This document shows positions 43,807 through 54,311 of a stretch of DNA of 64,000 bases, piece by piece. The stretch is from assembly GCA_025617375.2 (NCBI GenBank), contig JAMYGW020000005.1, positions 1,798,001 to 1,862,000 of the forward strand, in the 5' to 3' direction. Within the stretch, counting starts at the first letter, position 1. Every line of letters starts with the position of its first letter. The notes below the pieces were generated by a model. It did not search any database and had not been told where the DNA came from. It saw only the letters and a list, made by a program, of their open reading frames with translations. Both the position numbers and the translations under genes were made by a program. This DNA is from Acarospora socialis (lineage: Eukaryota; Ascomycota; Lecanoromycetes; Acarosporales; Acarosporaceae).

Positions 43807-44541
43807 CGCCGATGGTTTTTCAGCGGCTCGGTAACAAGACAATTAAGAGATGCGTTCGGCCCCTAGAGAGGATGTAGGAAAAAGATTGAACAGTTTGGTT
43901 CTAAACAGTCCTGTAAAGTAGGGTGACAGTGGGCTAAGAACAAAACCGAAATGAACTTCTCTAAACAGATGCTTTTCAGATTTGGCGTTTGCTGTGGAAG
44001 CAACAATCACACAGATGGCCAACCTGCTCTGTCACCTAGCTGTATGTCTTTGATTATGTAGGTTTAGTTATAGGGCATGTACATTAAGTTGCAAGTATAA
44101 AGTTCATTAGGATCTACGATCGCATCCACTTCACCCGGACCAGAGCGTGTACGAAGGCGATTGGCAAAATTCTCCGCCTCCTCCCGACTTTCCATTCAAG
44201 GAAATATTGAGAACAATGAGCTACAATTTCAACCAACAGAGCTCAGATAATTGTTTCTTCTGCTGCTTATATCTCAGAATGTAATGAGGTGCAACTCATA
44301 GAGCTTATGTTGACCAAATACTCCTGAGTTGAAGGGCCCCCGGTAGGTAGGGTAGATGCCTGGGGTGGCGGAGGATTTTGCCAATCGCCTTCGTACACTG
44401 TACAAATGTGCTTCCGAAGCCTGTAGGTATATACAGCAATGTACAATCTGCTTCAGGAGCTAAAGGTATATACAGCAAAGGAGCCCCTGGATGTAACATA
44501 CAACGAAGGCTGAACCAACACCCTCTACCGGAGTAACCTAC
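43807..44541. other. Intergenic with MITE
   Basis: It contains the MITE at 44152-44393 and the segment paralogous to 39461-39600. No gene is seen. Confidence 0.5.
44152..44393. mobile_element. TA-flanked MITE, copy 1 (242 bp)
   Basis: The 27-bp ends are inverted repeats, CGAAGGCGATTGGCAAAAT on the left and the same read from the right, with one mismatch over 27 bases. The element sits between TA dinucleotides (44150-44151 and 44394-44395), as expected for a Tc1/mariner-type transposase. The empty target survives near 39510. It has no coding capacity. Confidence 0.88.
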
Positions 44542-46358
44542 CTAATCATCCTGCTGCTGCATATGACTCGGCAGGTTCCACCCCGCATAATCCTGATGGA
44601 CAAACGCGCGATCAACGATCGGCACACTCTCCAACACATACTGCAGGCTCTCCCCGAGATCGTGACTGTCCCTCAGACTCGTATTCTCATCGAGCACGAT
44701 GTCGACCTCGACGTTCAGCTTGTCGCCGGCGTGGTAGGCCTGCAGGTCTTGAATCTGAGTGATGGTCTTGGCGAAGCGCATGGTGAGGTAGAGGAGGACG
44801 TTGCGCTCGTCGGCGGAGGCGGCGGCACCGGTGAGGTTGCGGATGTGCGAGGCGCTGGTGCGGGACCAGTTGGTGATGACGAAGAGGGAGAGGAGGAGGC
44901 CGCCGAGGGCGTCGAGCCACCAGATTTGCGCGTAGTAGCCGACTGTGAAGGTGAGTCATGTGGGGTCGTTCGTCTCGGAGGACGGAGGGGGTGTTACCTA
45001 TTGGGAATATGATGCTGAAGATGTTGAAGACCACGTCCGTCATGGCATCCTGCGCCAAAGCTTGCACGCTTGAGTTCTTGATCAGCCGACACCACAGCCA
45101 ACATGCGAACTTGATGACTACGGTGCTGGCCATGATGATTATTGCCGGTAAGCCAAGCTGGACGATGGAGTGATCGCCGGATGACAGGCGATTGACGCAT
45201 TCGAGGAAGACTTGAAAGAACGACGTAATCATAATGACCGAAAAAACCAGAACCCCGATGGGCTCGAGACGCCGTCTTCCAACCGGATATTTATACCGAT
45301 CCTGGCGAGAGATGATCTTGGTTGTTGTCCATACGATGGCTGTGCTCAGAAAGTCAAGTGCCGCGTCGACCAAGCTGGCAAGCACAGAGAGTGAGCTTGT
45401 AAGGACGATAACCGCAATCTTTCCGGCTAGTAAGACAGCGTTGGCCGCAAGGTTGATGTAGATTGCGAGGGTCACAATAGGACTGTTGCTGTCGACGGCA
45501 TCGTCAGCGTGATAGTCGGGAATCTTCAGTCCATCCTCCGCGGTATCTTCTAGTAATGGCGTATCCTCGTCAGGGACCTTGTAGAGCGCTTTGGGCGTCC
45601 TTTTGACCTTGACACTATTACCATGTCCATTGACTGCCGATGATTCACCGATTTTCAGACTGGGACCCGCCTCGAGGGATTCTTCGCTGATGGTCTGAGG
45701 GATGTGAAGGCTCGGTCCGTTCGGTTGATTATACTCCTGAATAAGGCGATGAGGAAGGGAAGAATCCAGCAATCGGTCGATGTATAGATACTGTGATATG
45801 AGGAAATTATTACGCTCATAGTACTTTCGTCTATCAAAGATTCAGTCGACAGTCAGACACAGCAGATCATACCACATACATCGGTTTCTCCATCTTCTTC
45901 AGCTCCTCCTCGGTTTTGTAGTATTTCTGCCTACCCTCACGAACCCGACAATCAGCACATGCCTCCACCTTCCTCTCGTAGCCCAGACCCTACCATTGAT
46001 ACCGAGGATTGCTATTCCCAATCAACCGCATACTCCTCATCTGCGGCGTCATCAAAGCCTGCACGCCCGCATTGAGCCTCCTCTCCTCCCGGTCCGATCC
46101 CTCCCTCGTTCCAGACCCTGCGCTCCTCACCTTGGTCAAGCCCCCATCCGACTCCTCATCACTGGTCCTATAATTCGATTGTCGGCGTGGTGAGACGTGC
46201 GTCCGCAAGTCCTGGAGAGAGGCGGACGACCGGCTTTGTATGAGTGACGAGAGAGCTTGTCCGCGTGTCGAGACAACATCGTCGGAGAGAGGGAGGAAGC
46301 TTTTGAGTCCACCTAGACGGAAAACTGAACTGCGTGGGGGTGATGTTCCCTCCGTCAT
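44542..46358 (-). CDS. Cation diffusion facilitator, Mn-type
   Basis: Four exons (46358-45994, 45930-45880, 45830-44998, 44942-44542) encode 549 residues. A long hydrophilic N-terminus (about 200 residues) precedes the transmembrane core. Membrane helix 2 carries LVDAALDFLS and helix 5 carries AQDAMTDVV. A DxxxD in both helices is the metal-site pattern of the manganese subgroup of CDF transporters. A cytosolic ferredoxin-like C-terminal domain follows (LNVEVDIVLDENTSL, GESLQYVLESVP, AFVHQDY). It should export Mn2+ (possibly Fe2+) from the cytosol into an organelle or out of the cell by proton exchange. It marks the start of the housekeeping side of the window. Confidence 0.88.
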
Positions 46359-46855
46359 TGCATTGAGCCTCGTGCATATGCGGGCGACGGAATTGACCTG
46401 CGGTGCTCCAGCTTAAGGTAGGATTGAGCTTGTTCCGGTCTCACCGGATCTCGTTTAAGCGTGATGTCAATCTGCATCCGGGTAATGCTCCCTCTATAAA
46501 TTTGGATTAGGTCTAGTGCCCGTTGGACCCTCGTTCTAGCCCGTTTGTGGATTTACAGTGCAAACTACAGGTACTTATAACCCCGATCGGATTCTATCAC
46601 TTTCATGGACAATACAATCACGATATACAGCGCAGTCACATCATGTCTTACAGGTCGGTATGGTGAAGTCACAATTAAAAGTGAACTACATACGGTGCCC
46701 TAGGGCCATACGTCATGGAGGAGCCATATCTCCCTTACACATGACGAGCAGAGCGACGGTCATGCACAGCCTTCCACATCCATCAACATTATCCAGCATG
46801 CTATGCTATGCTGCAGCCAGCCACGATTTCGGAACGCCTCATGTCACATTATCGT

Positions 46856-48666
46856 CTATTCTTCAATGAACTCCACCATGACCGTGCCGTTCTTCAACCC
46901 AGCGTGCTCAATCGTGTCATCAAGTACCTCGATCAGATTTTTCTGCATGAAGACAAGTTCGAAGGCGACACCCTCTTTGCCTTCCAACGGGCTTGCCTTC
47001 AACCATTCGTAGAGTCTCCGCACCGGATCGGCGAGCGCGAATCTCCGAATAATTCGCCCTCCGGAGTGCCGGAACTGGATTCGTGTAGTGGTGGATGGGT
47101 CAGGGGCTGGCTCCGTGTGTGGGTTGGTTCCCGAGATGAAGGAGAATGGCGAAGTAGAATATTCGGTGGAAGTTATGTGCCCATTGGTACCCGTTTGATT
47201 TATCTCTTCCATTACATCGTCGTCTTCGGCTGCAGCCTTGCCTTTCCCCTTTCCAATTTCCCCAACGCTTCTTGTTAGATCGTCTGGATCGTCCTCTCGC
47301 TGCCCTCCGTTATTTGCTAAGCTGTTCTGCAACGCCATCTCTAGCATCTCTTCTTCTGTCATCCTGTCGACTTGCTTCTCTTTCTTCACTTCCGGTTTCC
47401 GCTTCGCAACTGGGTTCCTCGCGTTTACCTTCAGGCTGTACCGGTCCAAGAATTCATGCAACTGCATCAGAAAATCCGGGGCTTTGGGCACTGGCGGACC
47501 AGACCACACCTTGACTTGCTCGCCCGTCCTTGGATCCACGATAGCAATGTGAGGATACGCCTCTTGACTGTCCCGAGCCTGGAAGTAATACTGAACGTAC
47601 TGACTCCCTCGCGGGTCGTCCTTGGAATACTGCATGAAAAGGAAGTTCTCCTTGACGGTATCTCTGACGCTCTCGTTTTTCCATATGTCACGATTGAGAA
47701 TCTGACAATCGAAGACGGCAGGATCTTGTATGTTTACGAGGATCCATTTCTCCTCGACCTTGCCTTCGTCTCGGGCCTCGTCCCATGATAGTCGCGACAT
47801 GAGTTCGAAGGGAGGTCGATACATCTCGGCGAGCAGGTTTGCTTTAGATGACTGCTCCGAAGCACCTCCGGTCGCTCTCGCCAGCCTCTGGCGTCGGAGA
47901 TCTGATTCACCGTCGGCATCGTTCCATATTGAGGCAGATCCAGCTTGTTGGTTGAAGATGCCCGGCCGACCTGTCACCCACAGTTAGCCGTCGTGTCCGT
48001 AAATTCAAAGGCAAGCCCTGCAATGGCTTGCGTAGTACTTTACGTACCTTGAGGTCGTGGTCGTTGCCTAGCCCGCATCTGCTCCAAAACCGCCGCACGC
48101 ATCTCATCTGGGTCTGACAGATAGTCTGCCCCGGGTCCAACCAATGTTTCTGTCGTCCTCCCAATAGGGGCTCTTATGCCATCCGCATCCCTCACCCCAG
48201 CCATATCACCACCGGCGTAGAGCTCCTCCTGTAACCTCCTCGCCAACGCTTCATCGTCATCCATGCCTCTCGCTGATGTGGCTGTGGGTGGGGTAACGGT
48301 GGCCGGTGTATGTAAGGCAGATCTTGACCTCGAAGATGTTGCCCCTGCCCTAGGATTGTAGCCAGTAACCTCAGGATCATTATCGTCAGTTATGTCCTCG
48401 TCCGAATCTATATGTACAACGCCACTACTATCCGTATAGCCAGATGCGTGGGCTCCATACTGTGGAGGCGCCTGAGGTGCCTGTGGTGTGGTCGCAGGTG
48501 CACCGGTAGCTGGAGGAGCTGAGCCTTCAAGATCAATACCGTCGCTATCGAAGAAGAGCTGCATCGCCTGCTCTAGGTTGCCATCTGTCAAGCGAAGGTA
48601 TTGCAACGCTCGGTCAGGAGACGAGCCGGTGATGCTGGTGAACTGTGCCACCACTTCATCCTCCAT
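46856..48666 (-). CDS. UBA-UAS-UBX domain protein (UBXD7/Ubx5-like)
   Basis: Two exons (48666-48048, 47970-46856) encode 577 residues. An N-terminal UBA-like domain (VAQFTSITGSSPDRALQYL, LEQAMQLFFDSDG) binds ubiquitin. A UAS thioredoxin-like domain follows (WILVNIQDPAVFDCQILNRD, YPHIAIVDPRTGEQVKVW), then a UBX domain (TRIQFRHSGGRIIRRF, VRRLYEWLKAS, VMVEFIEE) that docks on Cdc48/p97. The family links ubiquitylated substrates to the Cdc48 ATPase in proteasomal degradation. The ATG at 48666 (MEDEVVAQF) was chosen because it gives the normal UBA start. Everything expected is present. Confidence 0.9.
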
Positions 48667-50292
48667 CGTGCCTAAACCCTTGCCGTATTGCAAGCACGAC
48701 CGTACTTTGGGGTGATGTCGATGTCTGAGTTGGTAAGAAAACCTTGTCCTTTCGCCTTCGAACCGTGACCTGGGTGACTCTGAGGAAGGGAATCGAGACT
48801 GAGGACGGCTTGATGTGATATAATGATCGGTAAGCTATGCTCGACCTTCAGCACGTTGCTGATCTCCGTATAGGTGGCCACAGCTAGCGGTAGGGTGTGC
48901 GAAGTTTGACAATAAACTGCGGAGCGGACCTGGGTTATGTACTCATACTTCGGAGTCGGTCAAGCTTGAGGAGATAGCAAGTCGGTTAGGGAGCGGCTCG
49001 ATATTGAATGCAAGTCACTTGTTCCAATAACAGTGACAGTCTCCACATCCAAGCGTTGTGACGTCGGTAGGCTAGCACTTACCGTTTGTCGACGATGAAT
49101 CTTCTTGCGACTTGTAATTTTGGCATGTGATATGAGATTGATCCATTTCAGATAGTTATAGCTCCTTGCTTACCTAATCTGTTGCTTTCGTGTACGAAGG
49201 CGATTGACAAAATTCTTCGCCAGTCCCAAGTCTTTATCACCAACAACAGAAGTAGCTGAATAGCCTCATTCTTAGCTGAGACTAGGTATAACTGCTGAGT
49301 CTGAGGTACTCCAGTATTGTAGACGCTCGTCATGCAAGACTTGAAGGACTTTGCTACACAATTGCGCTGTTCTTCTTGCGATTCTTGTAACTAGGTCAAA
49401 ACTGCGGGGTGGCGAAGAAATTTGTCAATCGCCTTCGTACGAGTACCTTAGGGAAAATTGCAGGTTTGTGAACATGAGGTCGACACAGTGTCAAATGCAT
49501 TTCCCTCAACGCTGCTATGCGTCAAAGCATCAACAAGTCGGAAAGAAGCTCACCAAACAGGAAGACGAGCAAGTACACCTCACAAATGCGTTTCCCGGCG
49601 CTAATAATACCCTCGGGTGCATCCATCAACAAAGTTGGCATCTAAGCTTGGACAAACCCTGACCTGGCTTTATACGACAGATTTATAAACAGGGGAAGAA
49701 GACCTGGGTGCGTGGATTTGAAACTTTTCTATGTCAGAGGACGAGAGCATGAAAGAAGTGTCATTACCGGAAGATCGGCTGGCGAGGTCTTGGCCGATGA
49801 GGGGGTCGGGGGATTCATTATGCGCAAAGGGTGGAGGGCAATCATGGAGTAATCTACTTCATTTCCGCAAGAATTTTAATCCCAACACACCTCGGAGGTC
49901 GAGGGGTCTCTCAGGGGCGAGGAAAGGGAACCGAGTCGCTAGAAGCTGCGATGAAAACAAATCGGCGGGAAGAGGATACCTTAGGTTTCAACTCGAAATA
50001 AGGAACCGAGTCAGGGGACTTGAAGCCAACGATTATGCTTGAGCACGTTGATTTTATTGACCGAAGCACTGACAAGCTCGCCATACTGTGGTTTTGCAAG
50101 GGTCAGGGATCAAACGAAGACTATACTGACAGCATGCCACAAGCTCTCTACTCCTGGCGTCCCATGTTTCTACATGTCTGAATCATTGGGGCAGAAGTTC
50201 ACCTCGCAGATCATGGTATTAGTGGAGAGCAATGCTTGTGTATCACAGTTGATCAGACTCTGAAGCCATCGTAGTCTCACTGATCATGAAAC
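48667..50292. other. Gap with MITE copy 2, no gene seen
   Basis: The promoter of the UBX gene and the MITE at 49195-49437 lie here. Small open frames in 49.3-50.2 kb lack motifs. Confidence 0.45.
49195..49437. mobile_element. TA-flanked MITE, copy 2 (243 bp)
   Basis: The ends read CGAAGGCGATTGACAAA inward from both sides and the element lies between TA dinucleotides (49193-49194, 49438-49439). Termini match copy 1 apart from a few bases; the interior is similar only in patches, so it is an older relative of the same family. Confidence 0.85.
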
Positions 50293-51225
50293 TTAAGTAA
50301 CCAGCGCTGTCAGCCTCCTGATTGCATTCTCCACCGCCGACCTTTCTGTCGTGACATCCACCCTCAGCCCTATCTCAAGCAAGTCTTTCGGATCCCTGTC
50401 AAAGTTGCCATCCCAATCAATATGCACCAGAAGCACCCCTTTCTCTTGAGGTTCCTTCTCGTCGGCGCAAATCAGCCACTGCCGATGCAAGCGTCGATCC
50501 CGACGACAGTTCCAAGGATGATGCTTGATCAGCTGGTCCCACGCATCAGGGTAGTCGGCGTAGCTGCCGACGCTCTCGCACAGATGCGTCTTGGGAGCCT
50601 TTTCGCGCCAGTCCGGCTCCAGAAGCGCGCGGATGTCGGTCATGTCGGCTCCGGCGGTAGTGTAGACGCCAAAGACGTGGTGGGGAGCGGAGGACTGGCC
50701 TGGTTGCTGAGCGCTGGCTTCCTTGCTATGGGCGTCGCGTTGTCCCTCGGCACTAGCGGACGGCGGCAGAGGCAGTTCGTCTTCCTTGAAGTCTTCCCAG
50801 TCCATGTTGGCTATCATGAGATTTACCGCCGCCAATAGCGCCTCGGAGGCTTTGATCCGACAGGTACCGACGCTGCATTTCAGGTCAGTGTCCAGGTTCA
50901 CAAGCAGAACGCCGTGATTTTCGTAGTCTCGGTGCGGAGCGACAACGAAGAGCGTCGGATGATGCGTCTTCTCGCTGCCGAGCTTGAGATGATAGTCATA
51001 TACATCTTTGAGCGAAGCGCCGTTGAAATTGTATTTGGGTGGCAGATGACCGACACCACGAAGATTGTCGTTGTTATTTTCGAGGACATTCAGCAAACCA
51101 TGGATGTCATCTGTCCCAAGGTCAACAAGCGTGTACACCGCGATCTTGTCGCCGTTGTGACTTTCATTGTGATATGCTTCGGTAGGTGCCTTGGGTGGGA
51201 GGCTTAGATCCGAGGCAGCCGGCAT
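50293..51225 (-). CDS. Hypothetical protein with two copies of a domain
   Basis: A 310-residue frame without introns from the ATG at 51225. Two similar halves can be seen: HHPTLFVVAPHRDYENHGVL (then LVNLD and a helix) and RQWLICADEKEPQEKGVLLV (then HIDWDG and the terminal helix VENAIRRLTALV). Each pairs a strand with a GVLLV strand. They are separated by a low-complexity Ser/Ala/Gln linker. There is no signal peptide. This resembles fungal proteins of unknown function carrying repeated small alpha/beta domains; I do not assign a role. Confidence 0.65.
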   Translation of the reverse strand: MPAASDLSLPPKAPTEAYHNESHNGDKIAVYTLVDLGTDDIHGLLNVLENNNDNLRGVGHLPPKYNFNGASLKDVYDYHLKLGSEKTHHPTLFVVAPHRDYENHGVLLVNLDTDLKCSVGTCRIKASEALLAAVNLMIANMDWEDFKEDELPLPPSASAEGQRDAHSKEASAQQPGQSSAPHHVFGVYTTAGADMTDIRALLEPDWREKAPKTHLCESVGSYADYPDAWDQLIKHHPWNCRRDRRLHRQWLICADEKEPQEKGVLLVHIDWDGNFDRDPKDLLEIGLRVDVTTERSAVENAIRRLTALVT

Positions 51226-52488
51226 GGCGTCAGAGTCGGCGGCAAGAGATCTCCAACGGGGTAAGTGCACTAGGTAAGAAAACTGTCCGAAGGGGGGCTG
51301 AGATATTGGAAGTTGTCCGACGAAGACGATCTCTTTAATGTTGATAAGAGGGCATTGACTGAGTCCTCAAGTTATAACCACAGGCACTATCATCCCAGGT
51401 GCAGTGTGTTGGAGTTACCGGCTAGTTAGGCCGCCCCCAAAGGTTCATGCTCATCATTAGTCTACAGTTATGCTGGATTTACACATACCAAACCCATGGA
51501 TTTCGATCCATTAAGTGGCGTATGGGGGTCTTTGCCTATCATCCAATCCCGGGGATAATAAAGCAAAGTGTATCAGGAAACGACTCGGCTGAACAGGGCT
51601 ACAACACATATCAGCTTATACCTGAATCCTTCAACCAGGTCACAAATATGTTAGCACCGAAGTCCTCTGCTAACACATATCGGCTTATACCTGAATCCTT
51701 CAACTAGGTCACAAATATGTTAGCACCGAAGTCCTCTGCTAACACATATCGGCTTATATCTGAAACCTTCACCCAGGTCAAAAGCATGTCAGCACCGAAG
51801 TCCTTTACCCATGCTTTTATTACTGTCCTGTGAGGGATCCCGACTCAGGCACATTTCAAACTTGCTTGCATCTCTTAAGGCTTCCAGTCTTGTGGTGTCA
51901 GTGTTGCTTCTCTCTGGGAGACTGTGCCCGTTTAAATCCAGCCTTTGGGTTATTGTCATGGAGAAGTCTGAGTACCAACAGCCCCACTTGGCCAAGGGGC
52001 CATGACGTTTTCTTTTCGGCTTCATGATGTTGTGGTGTAGGATCTTGAGCACCGCCGGTACCGTACGAACAGGAGTGACGTGATCTTTGGCACCCCTCCT
52101 CTCGGCGATACTGTGTCGTTGGATCCTACCTTCATGTTAATATACGTTGATCCTGCAACCAACAATGCTACTCAATCATGGATCTGAGGGATTTCATGTT
52201 CGGCTCTATGATGCTGTTACTGGATGATATAGCAACTTTGCCGCTTGATGACGCGGATTACACTATTGTGGTCTTCTGTGGTCAGAAGGTCATGGATCCT
52301 TTGGAAGTGTACATTAGAAGATGTCTCCGGGCAATCAAATATAAAAGCCGTGGGACCATGGCTCGAACACTCAGAATCTCAGTATTCAGACTCAACCATC
52401 AACTCATAAAGAGCGTGACATAGAACCTGTTTCCAGTCACTGTGTCGTATCGAACTCCAAGCTAAACAGCTTCTCAGCTTTTGCTAAG
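51226..52488. other. Gap with 69-bp tandem repeat
   Basis: The repeat at 51603-51808 is the main feature. No gene is supported. Confidence 0.45.
51603..51808 (+). repeat. Three tandem 69-bp units
   Basis: Units start at 51603, 51672 and 51741. The first two are nearly identical and the third is more diverged. The period equals 23 codons and unit 1 reads as NTYQLIPESFNQVTNML and on, but the second unit has a TAG where CAG stood. It may be a relic of a repeat protein or a plain satellite. Confidence 0.85.
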
Positions 52489-53594
52489 ATGCATTCATTC
52501 CTCGTTGCAGTTCTTTTGGCGAAGCTTGCTGCCTCTTTGACAACAACCGAACCCGGCATGAATGAAACCCTCTACAAGAGAGTTCCTCCCATGTCGTTTG
52601 CCTGCGATGATCTCCCAGGTATGTTTCTCCCTTAGGGCTGTGACCTGATCAAGCTAACCGTGAGTCTCAGACATCTGTACCAGCATGTGCTGGGGTAAAT
52701 TGCCCCGACCTTTGGGTATAATTGAACGTATCTGGTTCTAATGGGTCGTTAGGCGCATACTGCACCGAACCTCCATTTGGCGCGACACTGTACTTTGACA
52801 ACCCTACCGAATCCAAGAAATCGGATCGGCGGACCAGTGCAGGTTGCCAGCCAAGACCCAACCGCTGCTCCGTGAACCACGACCCGCCTTATGGAACCAC
52901 CGGGTACAACTGTGACGGTACTCTACCTCCAGTGAGCGAAATGGCGCACCAATACTGATAGACAATCTAGAGTATCCATTCGCTAGCACCAGTGACGCCG
53001 ACAAGGGCGGTCAAACCAACCGCTGCGTGCCGAAATCTCAAAACTCCGGTAAGTTCTGGCCTCGCATCTATCAAGCTGTGCATTTTCCACTAACATCTCG
53101 TTCTCCCGGGTAAAGCTCAAGGAGCAATCATCAACAACTACATCAGCTCCAGCTGCGGCTGCCAACCGTGCCAGTTCATCGTCGGCTTCGGCAACCCCGG
53201 CTCGGCAGGCGTCAAATACTGCGACGCATACGACGACCGCCACAATCTCTGCATCCCCGACGACAACACCTACAAAGGCCAAGTTCCGGACGTCCAGCCG
53301 CCTGCTGACAATAGCAAGCGTGACCTGACCATCAAGCCCCGCGGAGGCCTTTACAGGACCAAGCGTGGCATGGACGTCTCGTTCGCAGAGGATCTGGAAC
53401 CGGGCACGCCCATCGCGCACGCTCGGGCGCGGAGGGCGGGTCCTTTGGGCAAGCGAGCTGATTGCGATACGGGGGATGGCGATGAGTGGGACAATGAGCC
53501 TGATGCCCGACGGGCAAGAAGGAGTGTGGTCGGACTGTCCGGGATGCCGGAATTTGAGATTATCGATGATGAGATTGCGTATAAGATGGAATGA
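52489..53594 (+). CDS. Secreted NucA/NucB-type deoxyribonuclease
   Basis: Five exons (52489-52618, 52671-52694, 52753-52917, 52971-53048, 53116-53594) encode 291 residues; all introns are phase 1. A signal peptide (MHSFLVAVLLAKLAASL) is followed by a possible Kex2 site (YKR) and a Cys-rich region. Joining exons 3 and 4 makes CDEYPFASTSDA, and NRCVPKSQNSAQG follows, the core of the NucA/NucB nuclease domain; Asp-Glu and the Asn/Gln-rich block are the likely active-site area. More dibasic sites (SKRD, GKRA) suggest proteolytic processing. Related domains occur alone or in large chitinase-type secreted proteins of fungi. A role against other microbes or in scavenging DNA is inference. Confidence 0.82.
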
Positions 53595-54311
53595 AAAGGA
53601 CGGGGTTGAGTTTTGCGGGCAAATTGAGACGGCATTGGGCTATGACGAGAATGATTCACAACTTACCGCTTTCCATGTCTGAAAATAGCACGACCTTTTG
53701 CATCTTGTTATGAATGACGGATTTGACGATTGAGATTGGGCATATATGACTAGCGGTTTGAAGAATATGAGTTTGACTAAGAAGTGTATATGCTATCTAT
53801 TAAAGACGGCATCTAAATCTCCATTGCTATTCACAGCGACCAAACACCCGAGGCCCGAGACATCTCTGACTGACGTGTGTTAAGCCATGCCGGGACATTC
53901 ATGGTATACTTGTATGCGCAGTCTTACATTGGGTTGATGGTGGTATTTGAAAACCCCTCTGCCAATCATGATGATCCCCCAACAGTTGGTCCGTATAGGT
54001 CATAAACCCATAGCCTGCTGTTTATAGTAACACGACCAAGTATAGACTCTGTAAGAGCGACATAGTTTGTTGTCTAACGAGTTCATTCTCGACAAGCTAA
54101 CCATAGCGGGCCCAGGGTCTCTAACCAATCAGGTTTTCATCGGTTAGGCGCTGGATTATTGGACTAGGTCGTTGCTCTGTTGCCATCAGTCCTTGTTCAG
54201 AACAGTGTTGCATCTCCGCTCAGCCCAATTGTGACGTCGGTAGCTTTTTGTCCCGAGTGGCCCCTAAGCTTCAACATTCCCTCCATACTTACCACAGAAC
54301 ACCCACAGCGA
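53595..54311. other. Gap after the nuclease gene, no gene seen
   Basis: It holds the 3' ends of the nuclease gene and of ECM29. Nothing else is recognised. Confidence 0.5.

Noticed and set aside
51447-51707. Protein-coding gene made of the 69-bp repeats
   Set aside because: The frame has no convincing start, stops in the second unit and has no homologous domain that I recognise.
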